From Phototrophicus methaneseepsis (GTDB lineage: Bacteria > Chloroflexota > Anaerolineae > Aggregatilineales > Phototrophicaceae), in the NCBI RefSeq assembly GCF_015500095.1, contig NZ_CP062983.1, forward strand, positions 372,001-436,000: a stretch of 64,000 nt of DNA, written 5' to 3'. The position numbers and the translations under genes were made by a program. Below are positions 44,457-54,335 of the stretch, one piece after another (position 1 is the stretch's first letter; the number at the start of each line of letters is the position of its first letter). The notes under the pieces were generated by a model. That model made no database searches. It saw nothing but the letters and a program-made list of their open reading frames with translations, and was not told the origin of the DNA.

Positions 44457-45533
44457 TTATTCAAGCACAGCAGTATTCGCTTTGGTCTTGTTGTGATATA
44501 AGTCAGGGTCTTTCTGGAAAGCGCCCTGACAGACCGGACAGCAAAAGTAATGGATTTCACCTTCGTATAAAACACTGCCATAAGCTTGATGCGGTTCAAT
44601 TGAGGCGCTACACACCGGATCACGCACACGGTCATCGGGTTGATCATAAGCGATAGTAGGCAAATAAATATTCAGGCTTGTTCCTTTGCCAACCTGACTA
44701 TCTATCTTGAATCGCCCATCCAGACTTGTCACCCGCTCCTGTATACCAAGCAAGCCATAATGATGTTGAAATGCAAGATCCCCAAGTTGCTGTGGTGGCT
44801 TAAACCCACAACCATCATCCTGTATCTGTAACGCTACCCCCTGTGATTGATAATCCACATCAATATGGATATGTCGCGCTTGCGTATGCCGTGTGATATT
44901 GCGGAGTGCCTCCTGTGCGGCACGAAACAGCGTTAATTCATGCTGTTCATCCAGACGACGTATTTCGCCATGAGTCCTTAGCTTGATCTCCGCTGGCTGA
45001 ATCACACTAAATTGCATTTCTAATGCGGGAATTAACCCGAGTTCTTCCAGTGCAGGTGGACGCAAATCGCCAATAAGATTGCGTAAACTATTGACAATTT
45101 CCACGCCCTGTTCACGAACAAGCTGAAGCATTTGAAGCGCACGATCCGGGTCTGTTTTGACCCAGTTTTTTGCCATATCAATACCCTGAGTAATGGCAAT
45201 GGTGGATTGCACTGCATCATCATGCAGTTCACGGGCAACACGTTTGCGCTCATTTTCTTGCCCATCAGCCAATTGTTCAGCATAGGCGCGGCTTTGTTCC
45301 TGTGCGCGTCTCACATGCCCGACCATGCCAGACATTGCCCGACGAAGATCACGAATTTCGGGGATGCCACCACATTGATGGTCAAAAGAGTCCATTTCGC
45401 CCTGACTTAATTGTACTGCCTGAAGCGATAATTTCTGAACAGGTCTTAGCACCCGTATGTAGAACCAGAGATTACTTGCCACAAATAAAGCCGCACCCAG
45501 ACAACAAAGCTCCCAGAAGCTACTATGAATCAT
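44457..45533 (-). CDS. HisKA_3 sensor kinase with C-terminal YHS metal-binding domain
   Basis: 358 residues. One N-terminal membrane helix (about 8-27) with almost no external domain, HAMP-like linker (28-80), dimerisation helix with H104 in A-R-E-L-H-D-D-A-V-Q-S, HATPase domain (about 195-292; 'AAQEALRNITRHTQA', 'DDGCGF'). A YHS domain follows (about 302-347): R-D-P-V-C308-S-A and Y-F-C331-C332-P-V-C335. Without an outside sensor, the fused cytosolic YHS domain is the likely metal input. The gene overlaps its response regulator by four bases. Confidence 0.93.
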   Translation of the reverse strand: MIHSSFWELCCLGAALFVASNLWFYIRVLRPVQKLSLQAVQLSQGEMDSFDHQCGGIPEIRDLRRAMSGMVGHVRRAQEQSRAYAEQLADGQENERKRVARELHDDAVQSTIAITQGIDMAKNWVKTDPDRALQMLQLVREQGVEIVNSLRNLIGDLRPPALEELGLIPALEMQFSVIQPAEIKLRTHGEIRRLDEQHELTLFRAAQEALRNITRHTQARHIHIDVDYQSQGVALQIQDDGCGFKPPQQLGDLAFQHHYGLLGIQERVTSLDGRFKIDSQVGKGTSLNIYLPTIAYDQPDDRVRDPVCSASIEPHQAYGSVLYEGEIHYFCCPVCQGAFQKDPDLYHNKTKANTAVLE

Positions 45534-46171
45534 GCCTCATTTGTCCCTTCCAGCGTAATAAATCCATGTTGCAAGGCAATCGCAACCGCTTCGGTGCGGG
45601 TTGTTACGCCAAACTTCTGATAGATATTTTTGAGATGTCCTTGAACAGTACGATCCGAGATGAACAATAATTTACCGATCTCTTTATTGGTTTTACCAAA
45701 ACCGGCATGAGATAACACTTCAAGTTCACGATCGGTTAAGCCCTCAATCTGAGCAGGCATATCGGCAATATGTTTCTCAGCACGTGCCAGTACATCGGCA
45801 TCAAATGCTTTGCGCCCTACAGCAACTTCATTCAGAGCTTTGTAGAGTTCCGCTAATTCCGCTGTTTTAAGGATAAAGCCATCTGCTCCCGCATCAAGCA
45901 GAGCATGTACATAAGCGGGTTCGTCGTAAGCGGTCAAAACTAGAATACGAATATCCGGGTAATCATGACGAATACGCCGTGTTGCTTCCACACCTGTCAA
46001 TTCCGGTAGATGAATATCCATTACGACAAGCTCAGGTTGCAGTTTACCCGCCAATTCAATCGCTTCGCGTCCATTGGTCGCCTCACCCACGACCTCAATC
46101 CCCATGCTTTCGAGGTACAGTCGTGTACCCTGACGTACCATTTTATGATCTTCTGCCAGTAAAACTTTCAT
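45530..46171 (-). CDS. NarL/LuxR-family response regulator, partner of the YHS kinase
   Basis: 213 residues. Receiver with E7-D8 and phospho-acceptor D52 in 'LVVMDIHLP'. LuxR helix-turn-helix (about 143-205) with 'LTDRELEVLSHAGFGKTNKEIGKLL' in two parts and 'SDRTVQGHLKNIYQKFGV'. The recognition helix region closely resembles that of the regulator at 40659 (S-D-R-T-V-Q-G-H-L), so both may bind the same DNA motif. A copper box lies 68 bases upstream of the ATG. The stop overlaps the kinase start (ATGA). Confidence 0.93.
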   Translation of the reverse strand: MKVLLAEDHKMVRQGTRLYLESMGIEVVGEATNGREAIELAGKLQPELVVMDIHLPELTGVEATRRIRHDYPDIRILVLTAYDEPAYVHALLDAGADGFILKTAELAELYKALNEVAVGRKAFDADVLARAEKHIADMPAQIEGLTDRELEVLSHAGFGKTNKEIGKLLFISDRTVQGHLKNIYQKFGVTTRTEAVAIALQHGFITLEGTNEA

Positions 46172-46230
46172 GATAATGACCCTGACTAGCTGGTTTTATA
46201 TTATGATACCCTGTTCTTCTGGCAAAAAGA

Positions 46231-46247
46231 CCCGCCAAATAGCGTAT
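46231..46247. promoter_or_regulatory. Copper box in the divergent regulator / copZ promoter
   Basis: CCCGCCAAATAGCGTAT, i.e. ATACGCTATTTGGCGGG on the other strand. Its centre is 68 bases from the regulator ATG (46171) and 73 from the copZ ATG (46312), so a single site could serve both directions. Confidence 0.68.
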
Positions 46248-46311
46248 GTTATCTAAAAGCAAATCCGCTAAAATAAAAATCAACGTGATAAAAATTCAAT
46301 TGGAGCAGAAA

Positions 46312-46521
46312 ATGGAAAGCAAAACCTTCAAGGTTCCGAATATGACATGCAATGGTTGTGTCAGCACCGTTCGTAGCGAAATTGAACAATTAGCAGGTAT
46401 CGTCAATGTAGACATCAATAAACCTGCCCAACTGGTTACTGTTGAATGGAACACCCCTGCATCCTGGGATTTGATTGAGAAAGCCCTGATTGAAATCGAA
46501 TACGCCCCCGAAGAAGCGTAA
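46312..46521 (+). CDS. copZ: CopZ-like copper chaperone (HMA domain)
   Basis: 69 residues from the ATG at 46312 with GGAG upstream. A single heavy-metal-associated domain with M-T-C13-N-G-C16 and the usual ferredoxin-like pattern. It should carry Cu(I) in the cytosol to the CopA ATPases or to YHS sensors. It is transcribed divergently from the YHS-kinase operon and ends in a good terminator at 46583. Confidence 0.9.
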   Translation: MESKTFKVPNMTCNGCVSTVRSEIEQLAGIVNVDINKPAQLVTVEWNTPASWDLIEKALIEIEYAPEEA

Positions 46522-46582
46522 ATGCTCGTTGCTTTAATCTGTTTGGAATTTACAGTATACCCAAACATGAAACAACAAAAAT

Positions 46583-46606
46583 GCTGGCGAACTGCCAGCG
46601 TTTTTG
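46583..46606 (+). terminator. Intrinsic terminator of the copZ gene
   Basis: GCTGGC-GAACT-GCCAGC stem-loop followed by GTTTTTGTTTT on the plus strand, about 60 bases after the copZ stop. Confidence 0.9.
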
Positions 46607-46643
46607 TTTTCAATTCTATCGTTGTTTTTCCAACAGAGTCGGG

Positions 46644-47216
46644 TCAGTTCCCACTCATACCATGACCGTGTCTGTTTCCCATCATCCCGAAACCTGCTTG
46701 CTCACCCATGCAGGGACCAAAACCGTTACCGGAGAACATTGGCATTGTGGCGATGTTTTCACGCATCCAACTCAGATGCTCATCAGCCTGTTCTTGAGTT
46801 ATTGTGCCTGCTTCGACAAGTGCAGTCATGTGTGCTTCGGCTTCAACAAACATGGCATCATATACGGTATCCAGATCAACGCCCTGTGTTTCAGCGATTT
46901 CAGCTAATGTTTGCCCTTCTTGAAGCGCAGTAAAGAGCGTATCCGGTTCAAGCCCTAATGCTTCAGCGACTGCCAACATCATCGGCTCACCGTCGCCCCA
47001 CATCATACCTTGCCCAAAACTATTACCCATCATGCCATGACCACCCATCATCATACCCGGACCCCAATTAGCATTATCTTGATTGTGCATCCAGCCATGT
47101 CCATAAGGGACGGTGGGAGGTGTATCATCCTGTGCAGATACGACAAAGGCACTAATAGCGATCAAGGCAATAGTGACCACCAGAATAATCATTGTTTTGC
47201 TCGAATTACGTGACAT
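46644..47216 (-). CDS. Exported Met/Gly/His-rich protein
   Basis: 190 residues. N-terminal signal or anchor (about 9-28), a Met/Gly/His-rich stretch (about 40-75: W-G-P-G-M-M-M-G-G-H-G-M-M-G), a central helical part (about 78-150) resembling DUF2680/YckD-type repeats ('LGLEPDTLFTALQEGQTLAEIA' in parts), and a second Met/Gly/His tail with one Cys. It is likely a periplasmic or cell-surface copper-binding protein. It lies 99 bases before the OmpR-type kinase gene on the same strand and may be cotranscribed. Confidence 0.8.
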   Translation of the reverse strand: MSRNSSKTMIILVVTIALIAISAFVVSAQDDTPPTVPYGHGWMHNQDNANWGPGMMMGGHGMMGNSFGQGMMWGDGEPMMLAVAEALGLEPDTLFTALQEGQTLAEIAETQGVDLDTVYDAMFVEAEAHMTALVEAGTITQEQADEHLSWMRENIATMPMFSGNGFGPCMGEQAGFGMMGNRHGHGMSGN

Positions 47217-47315
47217 CAGATAAACTCCTATGTGTCTTGTTTGATTTCTACTTAACTATAGGATGCCACAGGCGTTTATCGCTTCGATGTTGCTTATATA
47301 AAGTTTCTGTAAAGT

Positions 47316-48419
47316 TCAGACAGTTGGCAGCGTGAAGGTAAACTGACTGCCTTTGCCAAGTCCTGCACTAGTCACAGAAATATCACCACCCTGAGCTTCG
47401 ATTAGATGTTTAGCTAAGGTCAAGCCAATACCGCTACCACCGCTCGCACGCGAACGGGATTTATCCACCCGATAAAAACGTTGAAAAACACGGTCAAGGT
47501 CGGTTGCGGCGAGTCCGCAGCCCGTATCCGTCACAGAGAAACGTACAAAACCATGTTCAGAGAGGGCTGTTACGCGCACTTCGCCACCGGAAGCGGTGTA
47601 TTGTAAAGCGTTGCCAATCAAGTTGGTTAAGACCTGAGCAGTACGATCGCGGTCTGCACGCACTTCGGGTAAAGTTTGCGGAACATCAACATGGAGCTGG
47701 ATACCTTTTTCATGGAACTGAGGACGCATTCTTTCAATGACCGCTTGCACAATTTCATCAGGTTTATGGGTCTGGATATTCATTGAGACCTGTCCGGCTT
47801 CTGTGCGTGAAAGCTGTTGTAAGTCGTCTACCAGGCGCTGAAGTCGATCTGCCTCCTGATGAATGAGTTGGAAGGTCTCAGGTGTTACAGGGAGTACCCC
47901 ATCCTGCAAAGCCTCCATATAGCCTTTGATGCTTGCAAGCGGCGTTTTAAGTTCGTGCGACACATCACCGAGTAACTGTACCCGCATCGCTTCGGTGTTT
48001 GCAAGTGATTGGGTCATGCGATTAAAACTATCAACAAGTTCCCCTAACTCATCACGGGTATCCAGTTGCAGGCGTTGTTCGTAATGTCCGTTTGCTATGC
48101 GCTGACTGAGAACGACCAGTGAGCGAATCGGATTGATAATGCGCTGGCTCACAAACCAGCTGACACCCATCGCTGTCAGAATGGCGGCAATTCCGGCAAG
48201 TATCAAGGCATTGTTGACCGCATCCTGAAAGCCCACCTGCAATTCGGCTTCCAGTTCCACTATATGCTGCCCCATCATTCCCGCACCATTACCTTGCATG
48301 TGTGTCATTTGCTGTGCAAAGTTAGCCGGAGCAACAAAGGCGGTTGCTATCGCTAATACAAGAAGAGCTACAAGCACAACAAACACATAGGATAAGAACA
48401 ACTTATAAGACAGCTTCAT
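47316..48419 (-). CDS. HisKA-type sensor histidine kinase
   Basis: 367 residues. Two membrane helices (about 9-30 and 70-92) flank a short external loop with Met/His residues (H-M-Q-G-N-G-A-G-M-M-G-Q-H). HAMP (93-145), HisKA with H155 in V-S-H-E-L-K-T-P, HATPase with 'LIGNALQYTA' and 'DTGCGLAATD'. The layout is that of CusS/BaeS-like sensors. The Met-rich loop hints at copper sensing outside the membrane. Its start overlaps the regulator gene by four bases. Confidence 0.92.
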   Translation of the reverse strand: MKLSYKLFLSYVFVVLVALLVLAIATAFVAPANFAQQMTHMQGNGAGMMGQHIVELEAELQVGFQDAVNNALILAGIAAILTAMGVSWFVSQRIINPIRSLVVLSQRIANGHYEQRLQLDTRDELGELVDSFNRMTQSLANTEAMRVQLLGDVSHELKTPLASIKGYMEALQDGVLPVTPETFQLIHQEADRLQRLVDDLQQLSRTEAGQVSMNIQTHKPDEIVQAVIERMRPQFHEKGIQLHVDVPQTLPEVRADRDRTAQVLTNLIGNALQYTASGGEVRVTALSEHGFVRFSVTDTGCGLAATDLDRVFQRFYRVDKSRSRASGGSGIGLTLAKHLIEAQGGDISVTSAGLGKGSQFTFTLPTV

Positions 48420-49105
48420 AAGGGTTCATCCGCAAACTTGTAACCGACACCGCGCACGGTCTCGATAAATTGTGGATTCGTCGGGTCAACTTCCAATTTC
48501 TGCCGGATATGCCCGATATGAACATCCACAACGCGCACCTCACCGTAGAAATCATAGCCCCAGACACGTTCCAGCAGTTGTTCACGACTGAGTACCATCC
48601 CGGCATAAGTTGCTAATGTCGCCAGTAAGTTAAATTCCAACAGCGTGAGTTCAATCTGTTCACCGTCGCGCTCCACTTCATGACGGGCAATGTCGATTTT
48701 GAGATGTTTGAAGGTTAAAACCTGTCGTTCATCCTGTGCGGTGTTACGCCCGCGCCTTAAAATTGCTTTCACGCGGGCGGCTAGTTCACGTGGGCTAAAT
48801 GGCTTGGTGAGATAGTCGTCTGCACCAACCGTTAGCCCCATCACTCGATCAAATTCCTCGGACTTTGCGGTGAGCATCAGGACATACACATTGGACTCGC
48901 GTCGGATCTGTTGCAGTACCTCCATGCCATCCATTTCAGGGAGCATAATATCGAGAATGACAATATCCGGATTGTGACGGCGAAAAGCAGCAAGTCCACT
49001 CACGCCATCGCGTGCCAGATGAACCGTATTGCCATCTCCTTTTAAGTACGCCTCAACGACTTTAAGGATGCTATCTTCATCATCAACTACTAGAATTGTC
49101 GCCAT
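48416..49105 (-). CDS. OmpR/PhoB-family response regulator
   Basis: 229 residues. Receiver with D8-D9 and D52 in 'IVILDIMLP', then a winged-helix DNA-binding domain (about 130-226; 'VWGYDFYGEVRVVDVHIGHIRQKL' in parts, 'VRGVGYKF'). It is encoded 24 bases behind the cytochrome c gene and coupled to its kinase. It may act on the P-type ATPase-cytochrome-regulator run upstream, but no OmpR-type repeat was identified. Confidence 0.92.
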   Translation of the reverse strand: MATILVVDDEDSILKVVEAYLKGDGNTVHLARDGVSGLAAFRRHNPDIVILDIMLPEMDGMEVLQQIRRESNVYVLMLTAKSEEFDRVMGLTVGADDYLTKPFSPRELAARVKAILRRGRNTAQDERQVLTFKHLKIDIARHEVERDGEQIELTLLEFNLLATLATYAGMVLSREQLLERVWGYDFYGEVRVVDVHIGHIRQKLEVDPTNPQFIETVRGVGYKFADEPL

Positions 49106-49129
49106 TAATTCCTGACCATTCGTTTTACC

Positions 49130-49603
49130 TTACGGTTCTTGAGCGCGGACTGCCAATGTGCCTTCGCGTTGTGCTGTTTGCTGTTCGGATGTCCACATCG
49201 TCTTGATATAAGCAACTACCGCCTCGATTTCAGCATCCGAAAGAACTAACCCCAATGCTGGCATCACATAAAAGTTGACCGGATCGCCCATGCCACCTTC
49301 CCGAATGATACGCATCAGTAAATCATCATCGTGGTGCCAGGTATGCCCGCTCTCATCGTGCGGGGGTGCGCCATAACGTCCGGTTATATCGGGTTCCAAT
49401 GGTGCATCCGGGAATTGTCCATCACCGTTAACCCCGTGACAGCTTGCACACTGAGCATTGTAAACGCTTTGCCCTAAAAGATAGGTTTCTGATCCCGCGA
49501 TAGCAGGAGCAATGACACCATCTTCACCAACAGTGTCTCCCGCCGATGAACAGGCGGAAGACACTAGCGCAATGATGACAAAGGCGAACAACAGGTATCG
49601 CAT
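49130..49603 (-). CDS. Class I cytochrome c lipoprotein
   Basis: 157 residues from the ATG at 49603, chosen because the longer frame overlaps copA and has no signal. Lipoprotein signal with L-V-S-S-A-C18. The haem motif is C52-A-S-C55-H56 in 'QCASCHGVNGDG'; the distal ligand is Met in 'NFYVMPALGLVLSDAEIEAVV'. It is an electron carrier on the outer face of the membrane. It begins 13 bases after the copA stop, placing it in an operon with copA and the OmpR-type system. Confidence 0.9.
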   Translation of the reverse strand: MRYLLFAFVIIALVSSACSSAGDTVGEDGVIAPAIAGSETYLLGQSVYNAQCASCHGVNGDGQFPDAPLEPDITGRYGAPPHDESGHTWHHDDDLLMRIIREGGMGDPVNFYVMPALGLVLSDAEIEAVVAYIKTMWTSEQQTAQREGTLAVRAQEP

Positions 49604-49616
49604 CGTGTGTGAGTTT

Positions 49617-52121
49617 TTATGCGGATACAGCAACAGAACTGACCTCCCCAACTGGCGTAACGACCATAGCTTGATCTGCCTTGATTTTACGCCCCCGAAG
49701 TCGGAGACTGTTGCTTACAACGAAGACGGAACTGAAAGCCATAGCACCCGCAGCGAACATAGGAATTAACCATCCCATCATGGCAACCGGAATAAGAACA
49801 ATGTTGTAGACAAATGCCCAGAACAGATTCTGGTAAATGGTTCGTAGCGTCATCTGACTGAGTTGAATAGCACGCACCACGCCGCGTAGATCACCACTGA
49901 TAAGCGTCACATCGGAGGCTTCCATGGCAATATCTGTTCCTGTACCAATTGCAATTCCGACATCTGCCTGAGCCAGCGCAGGCGCATCGTTAACACCATC
50001 TCCAACCATACCGACACGTTTGCCTTCAGCCTGCAACTGTTTAACAACCGCTACCTTATCACCGGGAAGTACCTCGGCAAACACCCGATCAATGCCCACT
50101 TCACGGGCAATCGCATCGGCTGTCTGCTGATTGTCGCCCGTAATCATCACGACTTCCAAGCCCAATCCTTTTAATCCGGCAATCGCTTCTTTCGACCCTT
50201 CTTTGACCGTATCAGCAATGCCAATCACCCCTGCCAGAATGTCATCAATGACAATCAGTACCGCCGTGCGTGCCTTCGTCTGGAGGCTGGTAATAGCTGT
50301 ATCCAAAATCTCCGTATTGATACCCGACTCACGAATATAGCGAGGGCTACCAACCACCACTTGTTGCCCATCTATGCTCGCACGAATACCACGCCCGGAT
50401 TCTGCTTCAAATTGTTCTGGATTGAACAACTTAAGCTGACGATCTTTGGCAGCCCTTACAATCGCTTCACCTAGCGGATGTTCACTCCCCCGTTCGGCAC
50501 TTGCTGCCAGTGTCAAAACTTGTGTCTCATCAAAGCCATTGCCCGGCACGACATCAGTAACAGTGGGTTCACCGCGGGTGATTGTGCCTGTTTTGTCCAG
50601 TGTAATTACCTTAAGCCGATGAGCATTTTCGAGTGCTTCACTATTCTTGAATAAGACACCCATTTCGGCACCACGCCCGGTACCAACCATTACGGCTGTC
50701 GGTGTCGCTAGACCAAGCGCACAGGGACAGGCAATCACCAGTACCGCAATCGTGTTGAGCATCGCGGCTGTGAAGGAGACTTGACCCACAACTAGCCATC
50801 CGACAAATGTCAGTAATGCCAGCCCGATAACGACAGGCACGAAAACACCTGATACCTGATCGGCAATGCGCTGAATAGGGGCTTTTGATCCCTGCGCGTC
50901 CTGCACCAGCCGGATAATTTGCGCCAGTGCAGTTTCTGCACCGACGCGCGTTGCTTCCGCTACTAACCGCCCCTGTTTGTTGATCGTTCCGCCAATGACC
51001 TCACTGCCAACCGATTTATTCACCGGCATACTCTCACCGGTCAGCATCGATTCATCAATGGCTGATCGTCCCTCAATAACAACTGCATCAACTGGAACCC
51101 GTTCACCAGGACGCACAACAACGGCATCACCGATTTGAAGCCTATCTATAGCGATTTCATATTCTTCACCATCTCGTAAAACAGTGGCTGTTTTGGGGGT
51201 TAGCCCCATCAACTTTTTAATTGCTTCGCTGGTGCGCCCTTTGGCACGCGCTTCTAGCAGTTTACCCAGCGTGATCAATGTCAGGATAACAGCGGCTGTT
51301 TCAAAATAATCATCCTTGCCAACTGCATCGGAGAAGCCGAATACTATGCCAGCAAGCACAATCAAACCGTATCCATAGGCTGCCAGTGTCCCCATGGCGA
51401 CCAGCACATCCATATTCGCTGTGCCGTTTCGTAATGATTTGTACGCACCCACCAGATACTGTTTACCAACAATAAACTGTACCGGAGTTGCCATTGCCGC
51501 GAAAATAAACAGCCAGTAATCCTGCATCAACCATGGAAAAGTCTCCATCAAAAATGGAACACTGTGCATGAAATGGCGTGTCATGCCCAGAAGCACAAGG
51601 GGAACCGAGAAGATCGTTCCGATGATAACCAGCCGTTTCTGATGTTGAATTTCTGCCTCACGCGCTGCTTGCTCGGCATCTTCTGGTGCTTCGATATTTG
51701 ATGTGTCGATGACACCATAACCGGCGCGTTCGACAGCCTCGATTAAATCACGACGGGTGGTTACACCGGGTAGATAAGTTACGACAGCACGTTCCGTTGC
51801 CAGATTGACACTGACATCCAGTACACCATCCGGTTTTTTGAGTGCGCGGCTGACATTACGCTCACAGGTAGCACAGGTCATCCCGGTAATCGGTAGTTCC
51901 AGCTTCGCTGTTGCCACATCATAACCAGCATTTTGAACGCGGCTTATCAGCACATCCAGATTAACAAGCGCAGGGTCGTAGTGAACGCTGGCACGCTCAG
52001 TCGCAAAATTCACAGTTGTTTCTGTAACGCCATCAGCTTTGTTCAGAGCGCGTTCTACATTCCGTACACAGGCTGAACAAGTCATGCCGACGACAGGTAA
52101 ATCAATTTGCTGTATTGTCAT
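49617..52121 (-). CDS. copA: Copper-exporting P1B-1 ATPase with two HMA domains
   Basis: 834 residues from the ATG at 52121 with AAGGAT upstream (a GTG gives the longer frame). Two intact HMA domains (C15-S-A-C18 and C83-A-T-C86), eight helices, T-G-E-S (361-364), C465-P-C467, D509-K-T-G-T and '[14 protein letters not shown]'. It is a standard bacterial Cu(I) exporter, a paralogue of the YHS-linked CopA at 37743. A strong copper box is centred about 71 bases upstream. Cytochrome c and an OmpR-type two-component system follow in the operon. Confidence 0.96.
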   Translation of the reverse strand: MTIQQIDLPVVGMTCSACVRNVERALNKADGVTETTVNFATERASVHYDPALVNLDVLISRVQNAGYDVATAKLELPITGMTCATCERNVSRALKKPDGVLDVSVNLATERAVVTYLPGVTTRRDLIEAVERAGYGVIDTSNIEAPEDAEQAAREAEIQHQKRLVIIGTIFSVPLVLLGMTRHFMHSVPFLMETFPWLMQDYWLFIFAAMATPVQFIVGKQYLVGAYKSLRNGTANMDVLVAMGTLAAYGYGLIVLAGIVFGFSDAVGKDDYFETAAVILTLITLGKLLEARAKGRTSEAIKKLMGLTPKTATVLRDGEEYEIAIDRLQIGDAVVVRPGERVPVDAVVIEGRSAIDESMLTGESMPVNKSVGSEVIGGTINKQGRLVAEATRVGAETALAQIIRLVQDAQGSKAPIQRIADQVSGVFVPVVIGLALLTFVGWLVVGQVSFTAAMLNTIAVLVIACPCALGLATPTAVMVGTGRGAEMGVLFKNSEALENAHRLKVITLDKTGTITRGEPTVTDVVPGNGFDETQVLTLAASAERGSEHPLGEAIVRAAKDRQLKLFNPEQFEAESGRGIRASIDGQQVVVGSPRYIRESGINTEILDTAITSLQTKARTAVLIVIDDILAGVIGIADTVKEGSKEAIAGLKGLGLEVVMITGDNQQTADAIAREVGIDRVFAEVLPGDKVAVVKQLQAEGKRVGMVGDGVNDAPALAQADVGIAIGTGTDIAMEASDVTLISGDLRGVVRAIQLSQMTLRTIYQNLFWAFVYNIVLIPVAMMGWLIPMFAAGAMAFSSVFVVSNSLRLRGRKIKADQAMVVTPVGEVSSVAVSA

Positions 52122-52183
52122 TATCACATCCTTATCAGTGATCCAAGTCTATTCATATTTTAGATATTGCTAAACAAAGTAAC

Positions 52184-52200
52184 ATGCGCCAGATGGCGGG
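52184..52200. promoter_or_regulatory. Copper box before copA
   Basis: ATGCGCCAGATGGCGGG, centred about 71 bases upstream of the copA ATG. A second, shifted half-site pair (TGCCAGTGGCGCA) follows at 52207-52219. Confidence 0.68.
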
Positions 52201-52238
52201 ATTTCATGCCAGTGGCGCATGGAGCATATTTCAGATGG

Positions 52239-54323
52239 TTATACGGGCTTAGCAACTAGGTCTGTGCGTCTGAGCAGTTGTGCGTTGATTGCCACAACGA
52301 TTGTACTCACGGACATGAACACCGCACCCACCGCCGGAGACAGAATAAAGCCAATCGGAGCCAGCACCCCTGCCGCCAGTGGCAGCGCCACCACGTTGTA
52401 GCCTGTCGCCCAGATTAGATTCTGGATCATCTTACGGTAAGTCGCCCGGCTGAGTTCAAATATTTTCACCACGTCCAGCGGATTACTCTGCACCAGGATG
52501 ATGCCCGCCGATTCAATGGCTACATCGGTGCCGCTACCGATGGCAATACCAATATCAGCACGGGTCAGGGCTGGTGCATCATTGACACCATCACCTACCA
52601 TTGCCACCTTTTTACCCTGCTTTTGCAATTCAGCCACCTTCTTATCTTTATCTTCTGGCAGCACTTCGGCAAATACCATATCGATACCGAGTTCACGGGC
52701 AACAGCATCAGCCACATGCTGGCTATCTCCCGTTAGCATAGCGACTTCAATACCCATCTCATGCAGGCGTTGAACAGCCTGTTTACTCTCTTGACGGACA
52801 ACATCTGCCAGCGCAAATGCAGTGACTAACTGCTTTTCAACGATCATATAAACGACAGTCTGCGCGTTTTCATTGGCTTTGTTTGCGAAGGCTTCCATCT
52901 CACCCGATAGCTTGAGTTCCAGCATTTCGAGCAGGCGGGGTCCACCGACATAAACTGTTTTCCCCTCATGAGTTGCCTTGATTCCACGACCTTTGATGGC
53001 TTCAAAGTTGCTGATTACCGCAGGCTTAACCCCGGCTTCTTCCGCTTTCTGGCGAATCCCGCGTGCAATGGGATGTTCCGAATCGCCTTCCACAGCGAGT
53101 GCTAGAGCCAAAGCATGATCTTCCTGCCAATCCTCAGCGATTTGCATGTTGGCGACACCAAAACGACCTTCGGTTAAAGTCCCGGTCTTGTCAAAGATGA
53201 CCGTATTAATCAAGCGGGCTTCTTCCAATGCCAGACGGTTACGAACCAGAATGCCGTTCTGCGCACCAATAGAGGTGCTGATGGCAACCACTAAGGGGAT
53301 TGCTAACCCTAGCGCATGAGGACAAGCGATAACCAATACAGTGACAACACGCTCCAGCACTTCCACTTCAAAACCCACCGCAATAATCCACGCTACCGCC
53401 GTAAGTGCGGCAACCGCCAATGCAACATAGAACAACCAGCCTGCGGCTTTATCCGCAAGAATTTGTGTATTCGATTTACTGCCCTGTGCTTCCTCGACCA
53501 GGCGCATAATACCAGCGAGCGCTGTTTCATCGCCCGTGGCAATTACCCGTATCCGTAAGCTACCATCCCCGTTGATCGTGCCACCGATAACTTTATCGCC
53601 TTCGCCTTTCGTCACCGGTTGTGATTCGCCCGTAATCATCGCCTCATTGAGTTCGGATTGCCCTTCTATGATTTCACCATCCGTCGGGACACTCGCTCCC
53701 GGACGCACCAGCAGTAGGTCGCCTTTGCTCAGATCGCTTACAGCAATTTCTTCCGTAGAACCATCTTCACGAATACGATCCGCAGTATCCGGCATCAATT
53801 TTGCCAGTTCATTGAGCGCACCCGATGCCTGACGCACACTCCGCATTTCCATCCAATGCCCTAATAACATGATGTCAATCAGCGTTGCCATTTCCCAGAA
53901 GAAACCACTACCGGGAACCGCAAAAAGTGCGAAGAGACTGTAGACAAATGCCACTGTAATCGCCAGCGAGATAAGCGTCATCATGCCCGGTTTACGAGTT
54001 TGTATTTCAGGCACAGCCATTTGCAGGAAAGGAATACCCCCATAGAGAAAAATCGCAATGGCGAAGCCGGGTCCAATCAGGTTACTCCCCATAAATTCTG
54101 GCATGGAAAAACCGAACCACTCCTGAATCATCGGGCTAAACAACAGCACCGGAATTGTGAGAATTAAACTCACCCAGAAACGGTTACGAAACATCATCTC
54201 GTGTCCGCTATGATCGACTCCATGTCCACCATGTCCACCATGTCCCTGATGCGCTTTATGCTCATCCTGAGCGTGATCCATATGCTCATGATCGCTATGT
54301 TGATGTGTCATCTTGTGTTCCAT
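52239..54323 (-). CDS. copB: CopB-type P1B-3 ATPase with His-rich N-terminus
   Basis: 694 residues from the ATG at 54323 with GGAGGG upstream. The first 42 residues are His-rich (e.g. [13 protein letters not shown]) with no HMA domain. The membrane motif is C334-P-H336 rather than CPC, which marks P1B-3 pumps for Cu(II), or Cu(I)/Ag(I) in some studies. D378-K-T-G-T and '[14 protein letters not shown]' are intact. It begins 12 bases behind the rhodanese lipoprotein gene and is cotranscribed with it. Confidence 0.95.
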   Translation of the reverse strand: MEHKMTHQHSDHEHMDHAQDEHKAHQGHGGHGGHGVDHSGHEMMFRNRFWVSLILTIPVLLFSPMIQEWFGFSMPEFMGSNLIGPGFAIAIFLYGGIPFLQMAVPEIQTRKPGMMTLISLAITVAFVYSLFALFAVPGSGFFWEMATLIDIMLLGHWMEMRSVRQASGALNELAKLMPDTADRIREDGSTEEIAVSDLSKGDLLLVRPGASVPTDGEIIEGQSELNEAMITGESQPVTKGEGDKVIGGTINGDGSLRIRVIATGDETALAGIMRLVEEAQGSKSNTQILADKAAGWLFYVALAVAALTAVAWIIAVGFEVEVLERVVTVLVIACPHALGLAIPLVVAISTSIGAQNGILVRNRLALEEARLINTVIFDKTGTLTEGRFGVANMQIAEDWQEDHALALALAVEGDSEHPIARGIRQKAEEAGVKPAVISNFEAIKGRGIKATHEGKTVYVGGPRLLEMLELKLSGEMEAFANKANENAQTVVYMIVEKQLVTAFALADVVRQESKQAVQRLHEMGIEVAMLTGDSQHVADAVARELGIDMVFAEVLPEDKDKKVAELQKQGKKVAMVGDGVNDAPALTRADIGIAIGSGTDVAIESAGIILVQSNPLDVVKIFELSRATYRKMIQNLIWATGYNVVALPLAAGVLAPIGFILSPAVGAVFMSVSTIVVAINAQLLRRTDLVAKPV

Positions 54324-54335
54324 ATTCAATCCCTC

